Shown piece by piece: positions 1 to 6,575 of a stretch of 27,940 nucleotides of DNA. A program made the position numbers and the translations under genes. Every line of letters starts with the position of its first letter. Positions within the stretch are counted from its first letter, which is position 1. The notes beneath the pieces were generated by a model. That model was not told the DNA's origin. It was given only the letters and a program-made list of their open reading frames with translations, and did no database searches. The DNA comes from a virus. The stretch lies in the IMG/VR virus record IMGVR_UViG_3300046810_000381, positions 1-27,940 of that record, one strand, 5' to 3'.

Positions 1-1399
1 GCATCACTGGGATGACGGCTTGTGTTACATCGACGAGTGCTGGCAACAGTGTGCTGCCGATGGTTATTCCGATCTCCGAAAGATTGATCGTCAGCGCTTT
101 TAGCTGTTCCTTCGGACTTTCCATCCGTTTTTTCCAGTCGGTATCGCCCCCACCTTTATCGGCAGCATCGATGCTGCTCTGCTGGATACCGGCAAGATCC
201 TTTCTGTTAGCCATGGCTGGGCGAATGAATGACAGTACCTGTTGGTCGGCAAACAACTCACCCAGCTTGTAGGCTTCATTTAAACGATTGAGAGCAATCT
301 GACGCTCTTCGTCGTCCTTGATCGCCATCGCATCTTGAAACTTGCCTGCGGCCTCTGGCCCCTTAGTTCCGACATAGTTAGTAATGACTTCTAGCATTGC
401 CTGAACAGGTGTAAAACCTTTTCCCACCAAGTTCTTCATCGACGTAGTGAGGTCGATTCCCGCGCCTTCAAAAGATTTTAGAGTGTCCTTTGCGGTGAGT
501 TTCGAGAGAAAGTTTTTAAAGTTGTTGGCTGCTTCATCGTTGCTGCCAGCGCCTCGGCGAGCGATTTGTAATGAGGCACCAATCTCGGCAATTGCACGTT
601 CACCAGTGATACCGAGCGCGGCAAACTGCGGCGTAAGTTGCGGCAGCCATTTGGCCATGTCCTTCAATTCGAACTGGCCGCTTTTGCCGGCAAAGGCCAG
701 CATGTTCATTGAACGTTCCAGTCCTGCAGCACCGATACCGAGGTTGTCATTCAATGCGATGGCAACCGAACCGAGGTCATCCATGCTGGCGCGAGTCGCC
801 GTAGCCGTTTTAGCCATCACTGGAGCATAAGCAGCAAGCTCCTTGGCACTGGAGATCCCGCCAGCGATTAACACCGCTGTACCGGCTGCGACTTCAGTTT
901 GAGTTTGATTCCACTTGAGTGCGGCGCCTCGCATTACATTGCTGAGCTGTGCTTCCTCTTCCGCATTGAAGCCACCCGTAATTGCGATGTCATTGGTCCG
1001 GTCTTTAAAGTCGATAGCGGTACGCAACGACTGCACAACGGGCGCGCCGATAACAGCCGCTGTACCCGCCGTTTCCATGGCCTGGCCACGCAACTCACCG
1101 CGTTTGTTTTTGAGTGTTTCGCCCCTGGCGATGCTGGTATTGAGAAGGTCTTGCTTGACCTTGAGTTGATCAATCGTCCGCCCTACCTGGTCGTACTGCC
1201 GACGCATGCGCTCGATGCCGGTACCGCCACGTGCAATGGATGCCGCCAGTTCGGTGCCGATGAGTTTCTGTTTGGCCGTCAATCCGTCAGTAGCGCGACC
1301 GAGCTGCTGCACGGTCGACTTGGCCGAACCGAATGCAGCATTCAGGCTGCCCGAAACAGCAGCCCCGATTTTTAGTCCAACCAGAACTTCATTAGCCAT
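1..1399 (-). CDS. Tail tape-measure protein, 3' end outside window
   Basis: Reading the minus strand from the ATG at 1399 gives 466 codons with no stop before the window edge, so the C-terminus is missing. The N-terminus (MANEVLVGLKIGAAVSGSL) leads into a helical, Gln/Lys-rich segment (roughly residues 35-90) and then an Ala/Gly-rich core with stretches such as IGAPVVQSLRTAIDFKD and LAAYAPVMAKTATATRASMDDL. This pattern is typical of the TP901-family core of phage tail tape-measure proteins. In that family the protein sets tail length, acts as a scaffold for tube assembly and is ejected with the DNA. It follows the tail-assembly chaperone pair, its standard position in Mu- and P2-type contractile tails. 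Family assignment is from sequence style and position. Confidence 0.9.
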   Translation of the reverse strand, partial: MANEVLVGLKIGAAVSGSLNAAFGSAKSTVQQLGRATDGLTAKQKLIGTELAASIARGGTGIERMRRQYDQVGRTIDQLKVKQDLLNTSIARGETLKNKRGELRGQAMETAGTAAVIGAPVVQSLRTAIDFKDRTNDIAITGGFNAEEEAQLSNVMRGAALKWNQTQTEVAAGTAVLIAGGISSAKELAAYAPVMAKTATATRASMDDLGSVAIALNDNLGIGAAGLERSMNMLAFAGKSGQFELKDMAKWLPQLTPQFAALGITGERAIAEIGASLQIARRGAGSNDEAANNFKNFLSKLTAKDTLKSFEGAGIDLTTSMKNLVGKGFTPVQAMLEVITNYVGTKGPEAAGKFQDAMAIKDDEERQIALNRLNEAYKLGELFADQQVLSFIRPAMANRKDLAGIQQSSIDAADKGGGDTDWKKRMESPKEQLKALTINLSEIGITIGSTLLPALVDVTQAVIPVM

Positions 1400-1418
1400 A
1401 ATTTGCTACGCTGTGGGC

Positions 1419-1679
1419 ATGTTTGAGAAGACCGCTATACGCACCGCTAAAACCCTCTATGCACTGGCCATCGGCGTCGGTGTGATCTGGCTTGCCTGGC
1501 TATGCCTGACGAACCTGCCAGTGTGGGCGGCGGTTTTGATGTTCTGCATGGGGCTGCCGGTGCTTGCCCTAGCGGCCGCCCCTATTGCAGCGGGCGGCGC
1601 GTTGTTGGCGGGAGTGGTGGTCGGGTTGGTGGCGGTGATCAGCCATTCATCCGCTCGGCGATTTCGATACGACGATTGA
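1419..1679 (+). CDS. Small hydrophobic membrane protein antisense to the tail operon
   Basis: An 86-aa plus-strand frame starts at ATG 1419 (MFEKTAIRTAKTLYAL). It has two or three hydrophobic segments (about residues 13-30, 33-50 and 55-72) and a short charged C-terminus (SSARRFRYDD). It fills the 240-base gap between the chaperone extension and the tape-measure gene, where no minus-strand gene is evident, and overlaps the end of the former by 41 bases. Codon choice looks like that of the neighbouring genes. Against it, no clear Shine-Dalgarno sequence precedes the ATG and it runs opposite to all nearby late genes. No function can be assigned. It could be a superinfection-exclusion type membrane protein or a spurious frame. 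Confidence 0.45.
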   Translation: MFEKTAIRTAKTLYALAIGVGVIWLAWLCLTNLPVWAAVLMFCMGLPVLALAAAPIAAGGALLAGVVVGLVAVISHSSARRFRYDD

Positions 1680-1806
1680 TTTCGCGCCTGCACGTCTCCA
1701 CCCACCGCCAGTAGTCCACCATGTCCAGTCGGACAATTTCAGACGGCTGCATCCTCAGCACCAGCAACAGTGCCTCGTCCCAGGAGTGCAGCAAGGTCTC
1801 CTCCAT
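1639..1806 (-). CDS. Tail-assembly chaperone extension frame (Mu gp42 / P2 E'-like position)
   Basis: A 55-aa frame (MEETLLHSWDEALLLVLRMQ...) overlaps the 3' end of the upstream chaperone gene by 68 bases. Trp-rich, acidic-to-basic short segments like VDYWRWVETCRREI are typical of the C-terminal extension made by programmed frameshifting in contractile and siphophage tail operons. The frame lies at +1 (equivalently -2) relative to the upstream gene, and stays open upstream to about 1902, so a shift anywhere in 1739-1902 would give a fusion. The ATG at 1806 has no convincing ribosome-binding site, which favours expression as a frameshift product. A GGGAAA run on the minus strand at 1813-1818 is one possible slip site, but I cannot prove it. 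Confidence 0.65.
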   Translation of the reverse strand: MEETLLHSWDEALLLVLRMQPSEIVRLDMVDYWRWVETCRREINRRIEIAERMNG

Positions 1807-2053
1807 TGGCCATTTCCCGGAACACCTCGGTGGCTGACTTAGAGTCAGCAATATCGAATTCACCGAGGTCCTCCAGCGTGATGCCCAGCATTTTCGAAAC
1901 AAGCATGTCTTCCAGACCGGCTTCGTCTTTGACGACGGCCTGCGCGGCGCTAATGTCTTTGCGTTTAAGGCGCTTGATAGGCAGCTTCGAGATCATCTCG
2001 CCGCTGGCACTCTGGAAAGGGAATTTGAGGGTGAAGCTGATTGTTTCGGCCAT
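1739..2053 (-). CDS. Tail assembly chaperone (Mu gp41-like)
   Basis: The 104-aa product (MAETISFTLKFPFQSASGEM...IKRLKRKDISAAQAV) matches the Mu gp41 / phage tail assembly protein family in its N-terminal beta-rich segment, the basic RLKRKD stretch and the helical centre. Such proteins chaperone the tape-measure protein during tail assembly. The ATG at 2053 is preceded by GGAG at about nine bases. A longer frame from 2113 exists but begins inside the upstream hairpin leader. The gene is the first of a unit that begins at the 21-base boundary element at 2130-2150 and continues into the extension frame and the tape-measure gene. Confidence 0.82.
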   Translation of the reverse strand: MAETISFTLKFPFQSASGEMISKLPIKRLKRKDISAAQAVVKDEAGLEDMLVSKMLGITLEDLGEFDIADSKSATEVFREMANGGDLAALLGRGTVAGAEDAAV

Positions 2054-2098
2054 CTTTATTGCTCCAGGTTGTCGGTCTGATCGACTGCTATAAATGAG

Positions 2099-2150
2099 CC
2101 CTGAGCATCGCACCTGACAGTGGCGCTGACTTTTAATCGAGTTTAAAGAG
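2099..2150 (-). promoter_or_regulatory. Late boundary element A, with hairpin leader
   Basis: A 21-base element at 2130-2150 occurs identically at 2692-2712, 9023-9043 and 17384-17404. It is an imperfect dyad with arms CTTTTAA and TTTAAAG around a 5-base centre. Here it lies about 77 bases upstream of the chaperone start. On the minus strand it is followed by a short stem (GCGCC/GGTGC) and the shared leader GCGATGCTCAGGG. The whole block 2099-2150 matches 2661-2712 over 52 bases with four mismatches. By position it is the equivalent of a Mu tail-operon late promoter. The promoter role is inferred. Confidence 0.6.
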
Positions 2151-2182
2151 GGGCCCTCACGACGGCCCCGCCTTTAAACTCG
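2138..2182. terminator. Long inverted repeat, probable bidirectional terminator
   Basis: CGAGTTTAAAG (2138-2148) and GGGGCC (2150-2155) pair with GGCCCC (2164-2169) and CTTTAAACTCG (2172-2182). This gives an almost continuous 17-bp stem with an 8-base loop. On either strand a GC-rich core is followed by a T-containing arm, as in bidirectional intrinsic terminators. It would end transcripts coming from the 2174-2631 cassette. It also contains half of boundary element A, so termination of one unit and initiation of the next are physically joined. Confidence 0.6.
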
Positions 2183-2338
2183 CAACGCTACAAAATCCCG
2201 CGCAATGGCTTGCTTGACCGCGGGTTCCATCCCCGAACTGCTGTGGTAGCTGCATACCAAACCACACTCCGATGAGGCCTGGTGCTGAGAAGTACCAGGT
2301 GCTCGGATCGTCAGGTTGATGTGGCGCTGTTTGTTCAG
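2174..2338 (-). CDS. Possible 54-aa protein with CTG start coupled to the upstream gene
   Basis: Directly at the end of the upstream gene a second frame opens in the overlap C-TGA (CTG 2338-2336, upstream stop 2337-2335). It runs 54 codons to a TAA inside the terminator stem. The product contains QRHINLTIRAPGTSQHQ and ends with MEPAVKQAIARDFVALRV. It has no ATG or GTG near the overlap, and the first in-frame ATG is codon 37. It could be made by reinitiation at CTG, by a -1 shift from the upstream frame, or not at all. It accounts for a stretch that otherwise has no gene. No family recognised. Confidence 0.3.
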   Translation of the reverse strand: MNKQRHINLTIRAPGTSQHQASSECGLVCSYHSSSGMEPAVKQAIARDFVALRV

Positions 2339-2631
2339 TCGAGCGGGAGCTCTACCGCTTCGCTTCCGCTTTCCATTACGCCAAGCGCCGCTTGGTCGAA
2401 CGCGAGATGGATCGGGGTAGCGCCTTGTTCATCCTCCCGCTCAAGCTCCCCCGCCAATTGCTTGAGGAACTGCTTGCGGTCGATGATCTTGCAGGGCTCG
2501 CCATCTTCATTTTTGGCGGGCCAGGTATCTGCCATCTCAGTGATGTTGCAGAGACAATCGATCCCGATTCGGATCACAAGATGGTCGCCCTCGATGCTAA
2601 CTGACAGTGCTTCTTGGGATGGTTCGTTCAT
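2335..2631 (-). CDS. Small accessory protein in the cassette between late elements A and B
   Basis: The 98-aa product (MNEPSQEALSVSIEGDHLVIRIGIDCLC) is acidic and soluble, with a beta-rich N-terminal half and a helical LKQLAGELEREDEQG segment. I chose ATG 2631 over the upstream ATG at 2670 because 2670 lies in the leader that is duplicated at element A. The ribosome-binding site is weak (GAG). The gene sits alone, or with the 54-aa frame, between two 52-base direct repeats and between two terminator-like hairpins, so it behaves as an inserted cassette in the tail region. No family recognised. Confidence 0.65.
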   Translation of the reverse strand: MNEPSQEALSVSIEGDHLVIRIGIDCLCNITEMADTWPAKNEDGEPCKIIDRKQFLKQLAGELEREDEQGATPIHLAFDQAALGVMESGSEAVELPLD

Positions 2632-2660
2632 GTAGTTGTGCTCGGGTGTGGGAGAAAGTC

Positions 2661-2712
2661 CCCTGAGCATCGCGCCTGGTCGTGGCGCTGACTTTTAATC
2701 GAGTTTAAAGAG
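2661..2712 (-). promoter_or_regulatory. Late boundary element B, with hairpin leader
   Basis: The second copy of the 52-base block. The 21-base core is at 2692-2712 and the GCGCC/GGCGC stem at about 2673-2689. On the minus strand it lies 30-80 bases upstream of the 98-aa gene and starts immediately after a strong terminator hairpin. Its near-identity with 2099-2150 shows a recent duplication or selection on the whole leader, not only the core dyad. Confidence 0.6.
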
Positions 2713-2745
2713 AAGCCCCGCACAATGGCGGGGCTTCGGTTTTCG
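2712..2745. terminator. Strong bidirectional intrinsic terminator
   Basis: GAAGCCCCGC (2712-2721) pairs perfectly with GCGGGGCTTC (2728-2737) around a 6-base loop. On the plus strand it is followed by GGTTTTCG, on the minus strand by TCTTTAAAC. It ends the minus-strand unit that finishes with the 78-aa gene at 2788. Boundary element B starts inside its minus-strand T-run. Confidence 0.8.
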
Positions 2746-2787
2746 TCCTGGCGGCTCCGATCCGTTGGAGCTAGTCCTAGTCATACA

Positions 2788-3024
2788 TCAACATTGCGGA
2801 CAGCCGCGGCAGCGACACTTTGGCGCGACCTGATAGCGGCCGGTCGCCAGCGCCATACTCAGTGCCTCAATCAAAATTTTTTTCGGGGTTCCTTCCAGAA
2901 CCTTGCCCCAGTAATGTTGCGCACGCATGAAGTCGATATCTCGACGTACCTGCATATCGATGCTTTTGATAATTTCATCGCGACTTTTTCCGCTTACTTG
3001 CGGTTCTCCTGGAGTCAATGACAT
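2788..3024 (-). CDS. Unknown 78-aa protein with C-terminal cysteine cluster
   Basis: The start is ATG 3024, preceded by an excellent GGAGGTGG ribosome-binding site. The product begins MSLTPGEPQVSGKSRDEI, has a helical centre (IDFMRAQHYWGKVLEG) and ends in KCRCRGCPQC, a Cys-x-Cys-x2-Cys-x2-Cys cluster that could bind a metal ion. Its start codon overlaps the start codon of the divergent gene at 3023. It ends 43 bases before a strong terminator. No family recognised. Confidence 0.65.
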   Translation of the reverse strand: MSLTPGEPQVSGKSRDEIIKSIDMQVRRDIDFMRAQHYWGKVLEGTPKKILIEALSMALATGRYQVAPKCRCRGCPQC

Positions 3025-3466
3025 GACCACCTCCAATATCAAACGATTCGACGAACTCACCGGCCAGATACTCGGCGTGCTGTATGAGAGCTTTCCAGTA
3101 CCACGTCATCTGTTGCTGAAAGAACTCTTACCTGATGGTTTTACACTCAATGATTTTTTGGGATACGAGATCCCCAACGAAGATGGTGAGTTTCTATTTG
3201 CTTGTATCGACTGGCTAGCCGAGTCGGGTTACTTGCGCTTCAAAGACAAGGTTCAAGCTACCGGTTACACCGAGAGCGTACTAACCGCCAAAGGCCTTGA
3301 GGTGCTGAAGGCAACCCCTGATAGCCTCAGCACCGGACCAACTCTTGGCGATCAACTGATTGATGCGACCAAGACTGGCGCCAAGGGGGTGGTCGGCAAC
3401 ATCGCCGGACAAGTTATGTCCCTTGGGTTCAAGTTCGCTTCAAATCACCTCGGCCTACCAGGCTGA
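3023..3466 (+). CDS. Divergent accessory protein with winged-helix-like N-terminal half
   Basis: The 147-aa product starts MTTSNIKRFDELTGQIL at ATG 3023 with GGAG nine bases upstream. Residues about 5-100 alternate helices with a short beta wing (FACIDWLAESGYLRFKDK, then ESVLTAKGLEVLKA), which resembles small winged-helix folds. The last 40 residues are Gly/Ala-rich and weakly hydrophobic (TKTGAKGVVGNIAGQVMSLG). It is a rare plus-strand gene within the late block, convergent with the tail-tube gene with one base between the stop codons. It is probably a lysogenically expressed accessory gene. Function unknown. Confidence 0.7.
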   Translation: MTTSNIKRFDELTGQILGVLYESFPVPRHLLLKELLPDGFTLNDFLGYEIPNEDGEFLFACIDWLAESGYLRFKDKVQATGYTESVLTAKGLEVLKATPDSLSTGPTLGDQLIDATKTGAKGVVGNIAGQVMSLGFKFASNHLGLPG

Positions 3467-3467
3467 C

Positions 3468-3992
3468 TCACGCCTGGCCGATGTTCTGCCTGTACTTGGC
3501 CAACTGATCCTCACCGCCCACGCGAAAGATGTTGGCCAGGTAATCCAGCAAAACCACCTCTTGCCCATTGAGTACCTGGCGGACATACGTCGCTGAAAAC
3601 GGCGTCTCGTACTTGGTCGGGTCTCGTGGTTTATGACTGCCCAGCTGATATTCCTTGCCAGTGATGGTCATCATCGTGACCAGCGCGATCTCGTCCACCA
3701 AGCCGCCGTTGTTGAAGACCTGGACGTTCGAGCGGCATTGCAACTGGACGCTCTTGAATGGCGTGACCAGCTTAACCGCCGCGTCGTAGTACATGCTGTT
3801 CCAGGTGATCTTGCCTTCCAGCTTATCGATACCGTCAGGCAGCTCGATGAGGCCGACCATTCCCAGCCCTTGAAAGTCGCTGGTCACGGTCTTGATTGAG
3901 CCCAGGTCGATCTCTTCGGCACGGCCAAAGAAGCTCGCGCCGTCGAGATAGATCGCTGCGTTGGAAACGCGGTGTGCACTAAAGCCTGCCAT
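3468..3992 (-). CDS. Major tail tube protein
   Basis: The 174-aa product (MAGFSAHRVSNAAIYLDG...LGSIKTVTSDFQGLGMVG) has the length and features of the P2 FII / contractile-tail tube family. These include the early variable loop, the GLIELPDGIDKLEGKITW segment and the late beta strands (LVTMMTITGKEYQLG). It polymerises as hexameric rings inside the sheath. Its ATG follows the TAA of the sheath gene directly, with GGGAG inside the end of that gene. It is the last gene of the unit that begins at boundary element C before the accessory insertions. Confidence 0.92.
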   Translation of the reverse strand: MAGFSAHRVSNAAIYLDGASFFGRAEEIDLGSIKTVTSDFQGLGMVGLIELPDGIDKLEGKITWNSMYYDAAVKLVTPFKSVQLQCRSNVQVFNNGGLVDEIALVTMMTITGKEYQLGSHKPRDPTKYETPFSATYVRQVLNGQEVVLLDYLANIFRVGGEDQLAKYRQNIGQA

Positions 3993-5417
3993 TTATGCGG
4001 CTCCCAGGTTGACCAGGTATTCCCCGGTGATTTCGGTTTCAAAGGTGCCGCGTTCGAACGGCAACGGCACAGTCAGCTTGTAGTTGAACAAGGCATGGCC
4101 CAGTTCCAGCTCTGGCTGGGGGTTACGTGCTGGGTCATACCAGCACTCGCCGCCGACTAAAGCCCCGTCGATGGTCAGCTTGCGCAGGAACAAGTTGACG
4201 CTTTCCGTGACGCTGTCGATCAACGAGGTAGTGATCGGCTGGTCTGAGAACTGCAGCGAGCTGTAACGAATCGACTCGTCCACCACATCCTTGGTGCGAC
4301 GAACGTTTTCGAAGTTGCGCATGTGCGTCACTGTCGGCCAGGCGGCGGTTCGGTTGCCCCACAAGCGCAGGCCGGTACCGAACGAATTGAAGACTGTGGT
4401 GATGCCATTTTCATTGAGCAGGTTGACCTCGCTGTTCGCGTCATCCACGCGGGCAGTCAATGGTCGCTCCAGCCCAATCACGCCTAACAACTCCTGGTTG
4501 GAGCTGCTCCACCAATAGCCCTTGTCGTTGTCGACTTTGGCCCGCAAACCAGCGGCGCGGATCGACAGTGGTTGCAAGCGCTCTCCGTTGGTTGCTGCGT
4601 CATACACCTTTACGTGGGGATAACACAGTCGTACGCGGTCACTGCTAGTGTTGAAATTGATCGCGCCTGCAGGACCTCGGCCCGCAATGACTTGTTGCAC
4701 CGTGGTGCCGATAGGCGCGTCGATATAGGCAGCGCCACTGACCTTGATGGCTTCCGAGGCCAATTCGACCCCCACTGAGTTCAGAGTACTGAAGCCTGGC
4801 GCGATGAAAATCTTCGCGAAAAAACCCAATGTGTTGTAGCTGTCCTGAAAGGCCTTCAAACCCGTGCGGCGTCCGGCGACGGTGATCCCGCCGATGATGT
4901 CGGCAGGCGTGACTTTGCTCGGGTCGGCATGGGTGTAACTGGCCTTCACTTGGCCGTTGGCTGGAATCGCTCCCGTCGCCAGACGCTTCACGCGACCGGT
5001 GAGCATGGTCACTGTGTAATCGGTGTCGAGTACGTACGGGGTATCACCGGCAGCAGACTTCAGCTGCAGCAGTTGTAATGCACCGCGCTCCAGCTGGAGC
5101 AGATCGTTATCCCCGAACTGTTTCACCTGGTCGACCACATTGGTGCGGTGAACAGCAGGGTCAAGCACGTTGATCACCAGCACCGTACCGGAGCCGAAAT
5201 CATAGATACCCTCCAGCGCTTCGGGAATGCTGAAGCCGGTGAGGTGTGAGCCGAACTGCGCCGCATCTTTATCGTTCAAGGACAAGGTCAGCTCATTGAC
5301 CGGGCCGATAGGCGCCGTGCCCACCAGGGCGATCACCGCCGACTTGACCACCCGAATGGCCCGTGGGCCACGCTCGACCTCGGTGGTTTCAATCCCGTGC
5401 AAATAGTTAGCAGGCAT
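3993..5417 (-). CDS. Contractile tail sheath protein
   Basis: The 474-aa product opens with the usual sheath N-terminus (MPANYLHGIETTEVERGPRAI, then VVKSAVIALVGTAPIGP). It continues with domains containing GFSTLNSVGVELASEA, AGRGPAGAINFN and the conserved late segment GTGLRLWGNRTAAWP, followed by NVRRTKDVVDESIRYSS. These are hallmarks of the myophage tail sheath family, which contracts around the tube to drive DNA delivery. The ATG is preceded by AGGAG at eight bases. This makes the phage a myovirus, like Mu and BcepMu. Confidence 0.96.
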   Translation of the reverse strand: MPANYLHGIETTEVERGPRAIRVVKSAVIALVGTAPIGPVNELTLSLNDKDAAQFGSHLTGFSIPEALEGIYDFGSGTVLVINVLDPAVHRTNVVDQVKQFGDNDLLQLERGALQLLQLKSAAGDTPYVLDTDYTVTMLTGRVKRLATGAIPANGQVKASYTHADPSKVTPADIIGGITVAGRRTGLKAFQDSYNTLGFFAKIFIAPGFSTLNSVGVELASEAIKVSGAAYIDAPIGTTVQQVIAGRGPAGAINFNTSSDRVRLCYPHVKVYDAATNGERLQPLSIRAAGLRAKVDNDKGYWWSSSNQELLGVIGLERPLTARVDDANSEVNLLNENGITTVFNSFGTGLRLWGNRTAAWPTVTHMRNFENVRRTKDVVDESIRYSSLQFSDQPITTSLIDSVTESVNLFLRKLTIDGALVGGECWYDPARNPQPELELGHALFNYKLTVPLPFERGTFETEITGEYLVNLGAA

Positions 5418-5422
5418 GGGCC

Positions 5423-5656
5423 TTACTCCTGTCCAGATTTCTGAGACGCAACCACAGCCTTGCTGGCAGATTTCGCGTCAGAAGGTGCAGGTACCAGGTG
5501 CTTGAGTTCCAACAACACTCGGGTGTACTCGTGATCGGCCGGCAACTCGACGGGTTTTCCAGGGAGCAGTTGCACTTCAAGCAATTCGCGGGCTTCGCCT
5601 ACTCGCAGGGAGGCGGCACTTGGCGGTCCGGTATAGATGTAACGGGTACGCGTCAT
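5423..5656 (-). CDS. Small tail-operon protein upstream of the sheath (Mu gp38 position)
   Basis: The 77-aa product (MTRTRYIYTGPPSAASLRVG...ELLEVQLLPGKPVELP) is short, beta-rich and ends in a Ser/Ala/Lys-rich tail. It overlaps the gp37-like gene by four bases (ATGA) and is five bases from the sheath start, so it is translationally embedded in the operon. Mu has a DUF2635-type small protein at this place, and the PGKPVELPADHEYTRVL segment is reminiscent of it. That family link is only tentative. Confidence 0.75.
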   Translation of the reverse strand: MTRTRYIYTGPPSAASLRVGEARELLEVQLLPGKPVELPADHEYTRVLLELKHLVPAPSDAKSASKAVVASQKSGQE

Positions 5657-6141
5657 AGGGGTTCCTCAAATTGAAGGTTGGGAGGTAGCGCTGGGCCGGT
5701 TGGAAATGGGGCTTGCACCTGAGTGGCCCGCATAGAGAAGTCCTGACCGTACTGCCAGACCCCACTCATTTGGCCGATGAACTGCTCGGCGATAGGACGG
5801 CACGCCTGATCGCAATGCGGTGCAAACCAGCCCGTCAGGCACGTGCGGATCTGATCAAGGAAGCTGATTACCCCGTCCTTGCCATTGAGCTGGCGAAACA
5901 CCAAGGTCAACCTGATGACGATGTTGCGTGACTGGAACATCGCGTCGCCGGATTCGGACCCACCGAAGGTCGATTTTCCGTAAGCCAACAAGATCGCCCC
6001 ACGCGGATGATTCAGTCGATAAGCTGTTGGGTTCTCGGGGAACAGCTCGACCATCAACGACGGCCCGAACTGATCCTGCAGTCGGACACGCATCGCATCG
6101 AGTAGCTGCTCGGTTTGGGTTTTGGGCAGGGTCCCGCTCAT
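5653..6141 (-). CDS. Mu gp37-like tail-terminator-region protein
   Basis: The 162-aa product (MSGTLPKTQTEQLLDAMRVR) contains PRGAILLAYGKSTFGGSE, VIRLTLVFRQLNGKDG and GWFAPHCDQACRPIAEQFIG. These features match the Gp37 family of Mu-like phages, which sits between head-completion genes and the sheath. I chose ATG 6141, in a TGATG overlap with the upstream stop and with GGAG at eight bases, over the upstream GTG-type frame start. The probable role is tail completion or head-tail joining, inferred from position. Confidence 0.85.
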   Translation of the reverse strand: MSGTLPKTQTEQLLDAMRVRLQDQFGPSLMVELFPENPTAYRLNHPRGAILLAYGKSTFGGSESGDAMFQSRNIVIRLTLVFRQLNGKDGVISFLDQIRTCLTGWFAPHCDQACRPIAEQFIGQMSGVWQYGQDFSMRATQVQAPFPTGPALPPNLQFEEPL

Positions 6142-6572
6142 CAGTAGCGCTCCCATAGATCGCTACCGAACTGCTGACGGCGTGCGCGCACACGAATTTC
6201 GCCGGGCTCTGGCGCCGCTTGGCCGCTGGGCATGCCCAGACTGACCACGCCGTCACGGATGCTGACCAAGAGTTTAATGGTGCCCATGCGGCTATCCATT
6301 ACTGCGTCGGGCAACGCCCCTTCGGGCCGGCGCTGATACAGCCAGTAACGCGCCAGGTACACCACTGCATCGCGCAACATGGTCGGAACAGGATCAAGCG
6401 GCAAGTCGTAGCGACCACGAAGATAGCCATCGACCAGCTCCTCAGCCTGACGGACGCTGTCCTCGATGACGCCCTCATTCGGCGACTCCGCAGCTGGGTC
6501 ATCGTTGGAGAGCTGAATCAGCGTCATCACTGGAATGGCGTTGCCGATGTCGGCGCGGGTGCAGTAGCGCAT
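6141..6572 (-). CDS. DUF1320-type head-tail connector protein (Mu gp36-like)
   Basis: The 143-aa product has the clear N-terminal signature MRYCTRADIGNAIP, then VRQAEELVDGYLRGRYDLPLDPVPTMLRD, typical of Mu gp36 / DUF1320 adaptor proteins. These form a ring joining portal and tail. The C-terminus (RVRARRQQFGSDLWERY) is also family-like. It starts three bases after the capsid stop and overlaps the next gene by one base. Confidence 0.92.
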   Translation of the reverse strand: MRYCTRADIGNAIPVMTLIQLSNDDPAAESPNEGVIEDSVRQAEELVDGYLRGRYDLPLDPVPTMLRDAVVYLARYWLYQRRPEGALPDAVMDSRMGTIKLLVSIRDGVVSLGMPSGQAAPEPGEIRVRARRQQFGSDLWERY

Positions 6573-6575
6573 AAA

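Noticed and set aside
1457-1705. Minus-strand 82-codon frame in the gap before the tape-measure gene
   Set aside because: Its Ala/Thr/Pro-rich composition looks like the mirror of the hydrophobic plus-strand frame, and it has no good start.
3391-3441. VGNIAGQV segment in the 147-aa divergent protein as another copy of the shared VGQ motif
   Set aside because: Only loosely similar: it lacks the F-x-G-x-V-G-Q order and looks like a Gly-rich membrane-associating helix.
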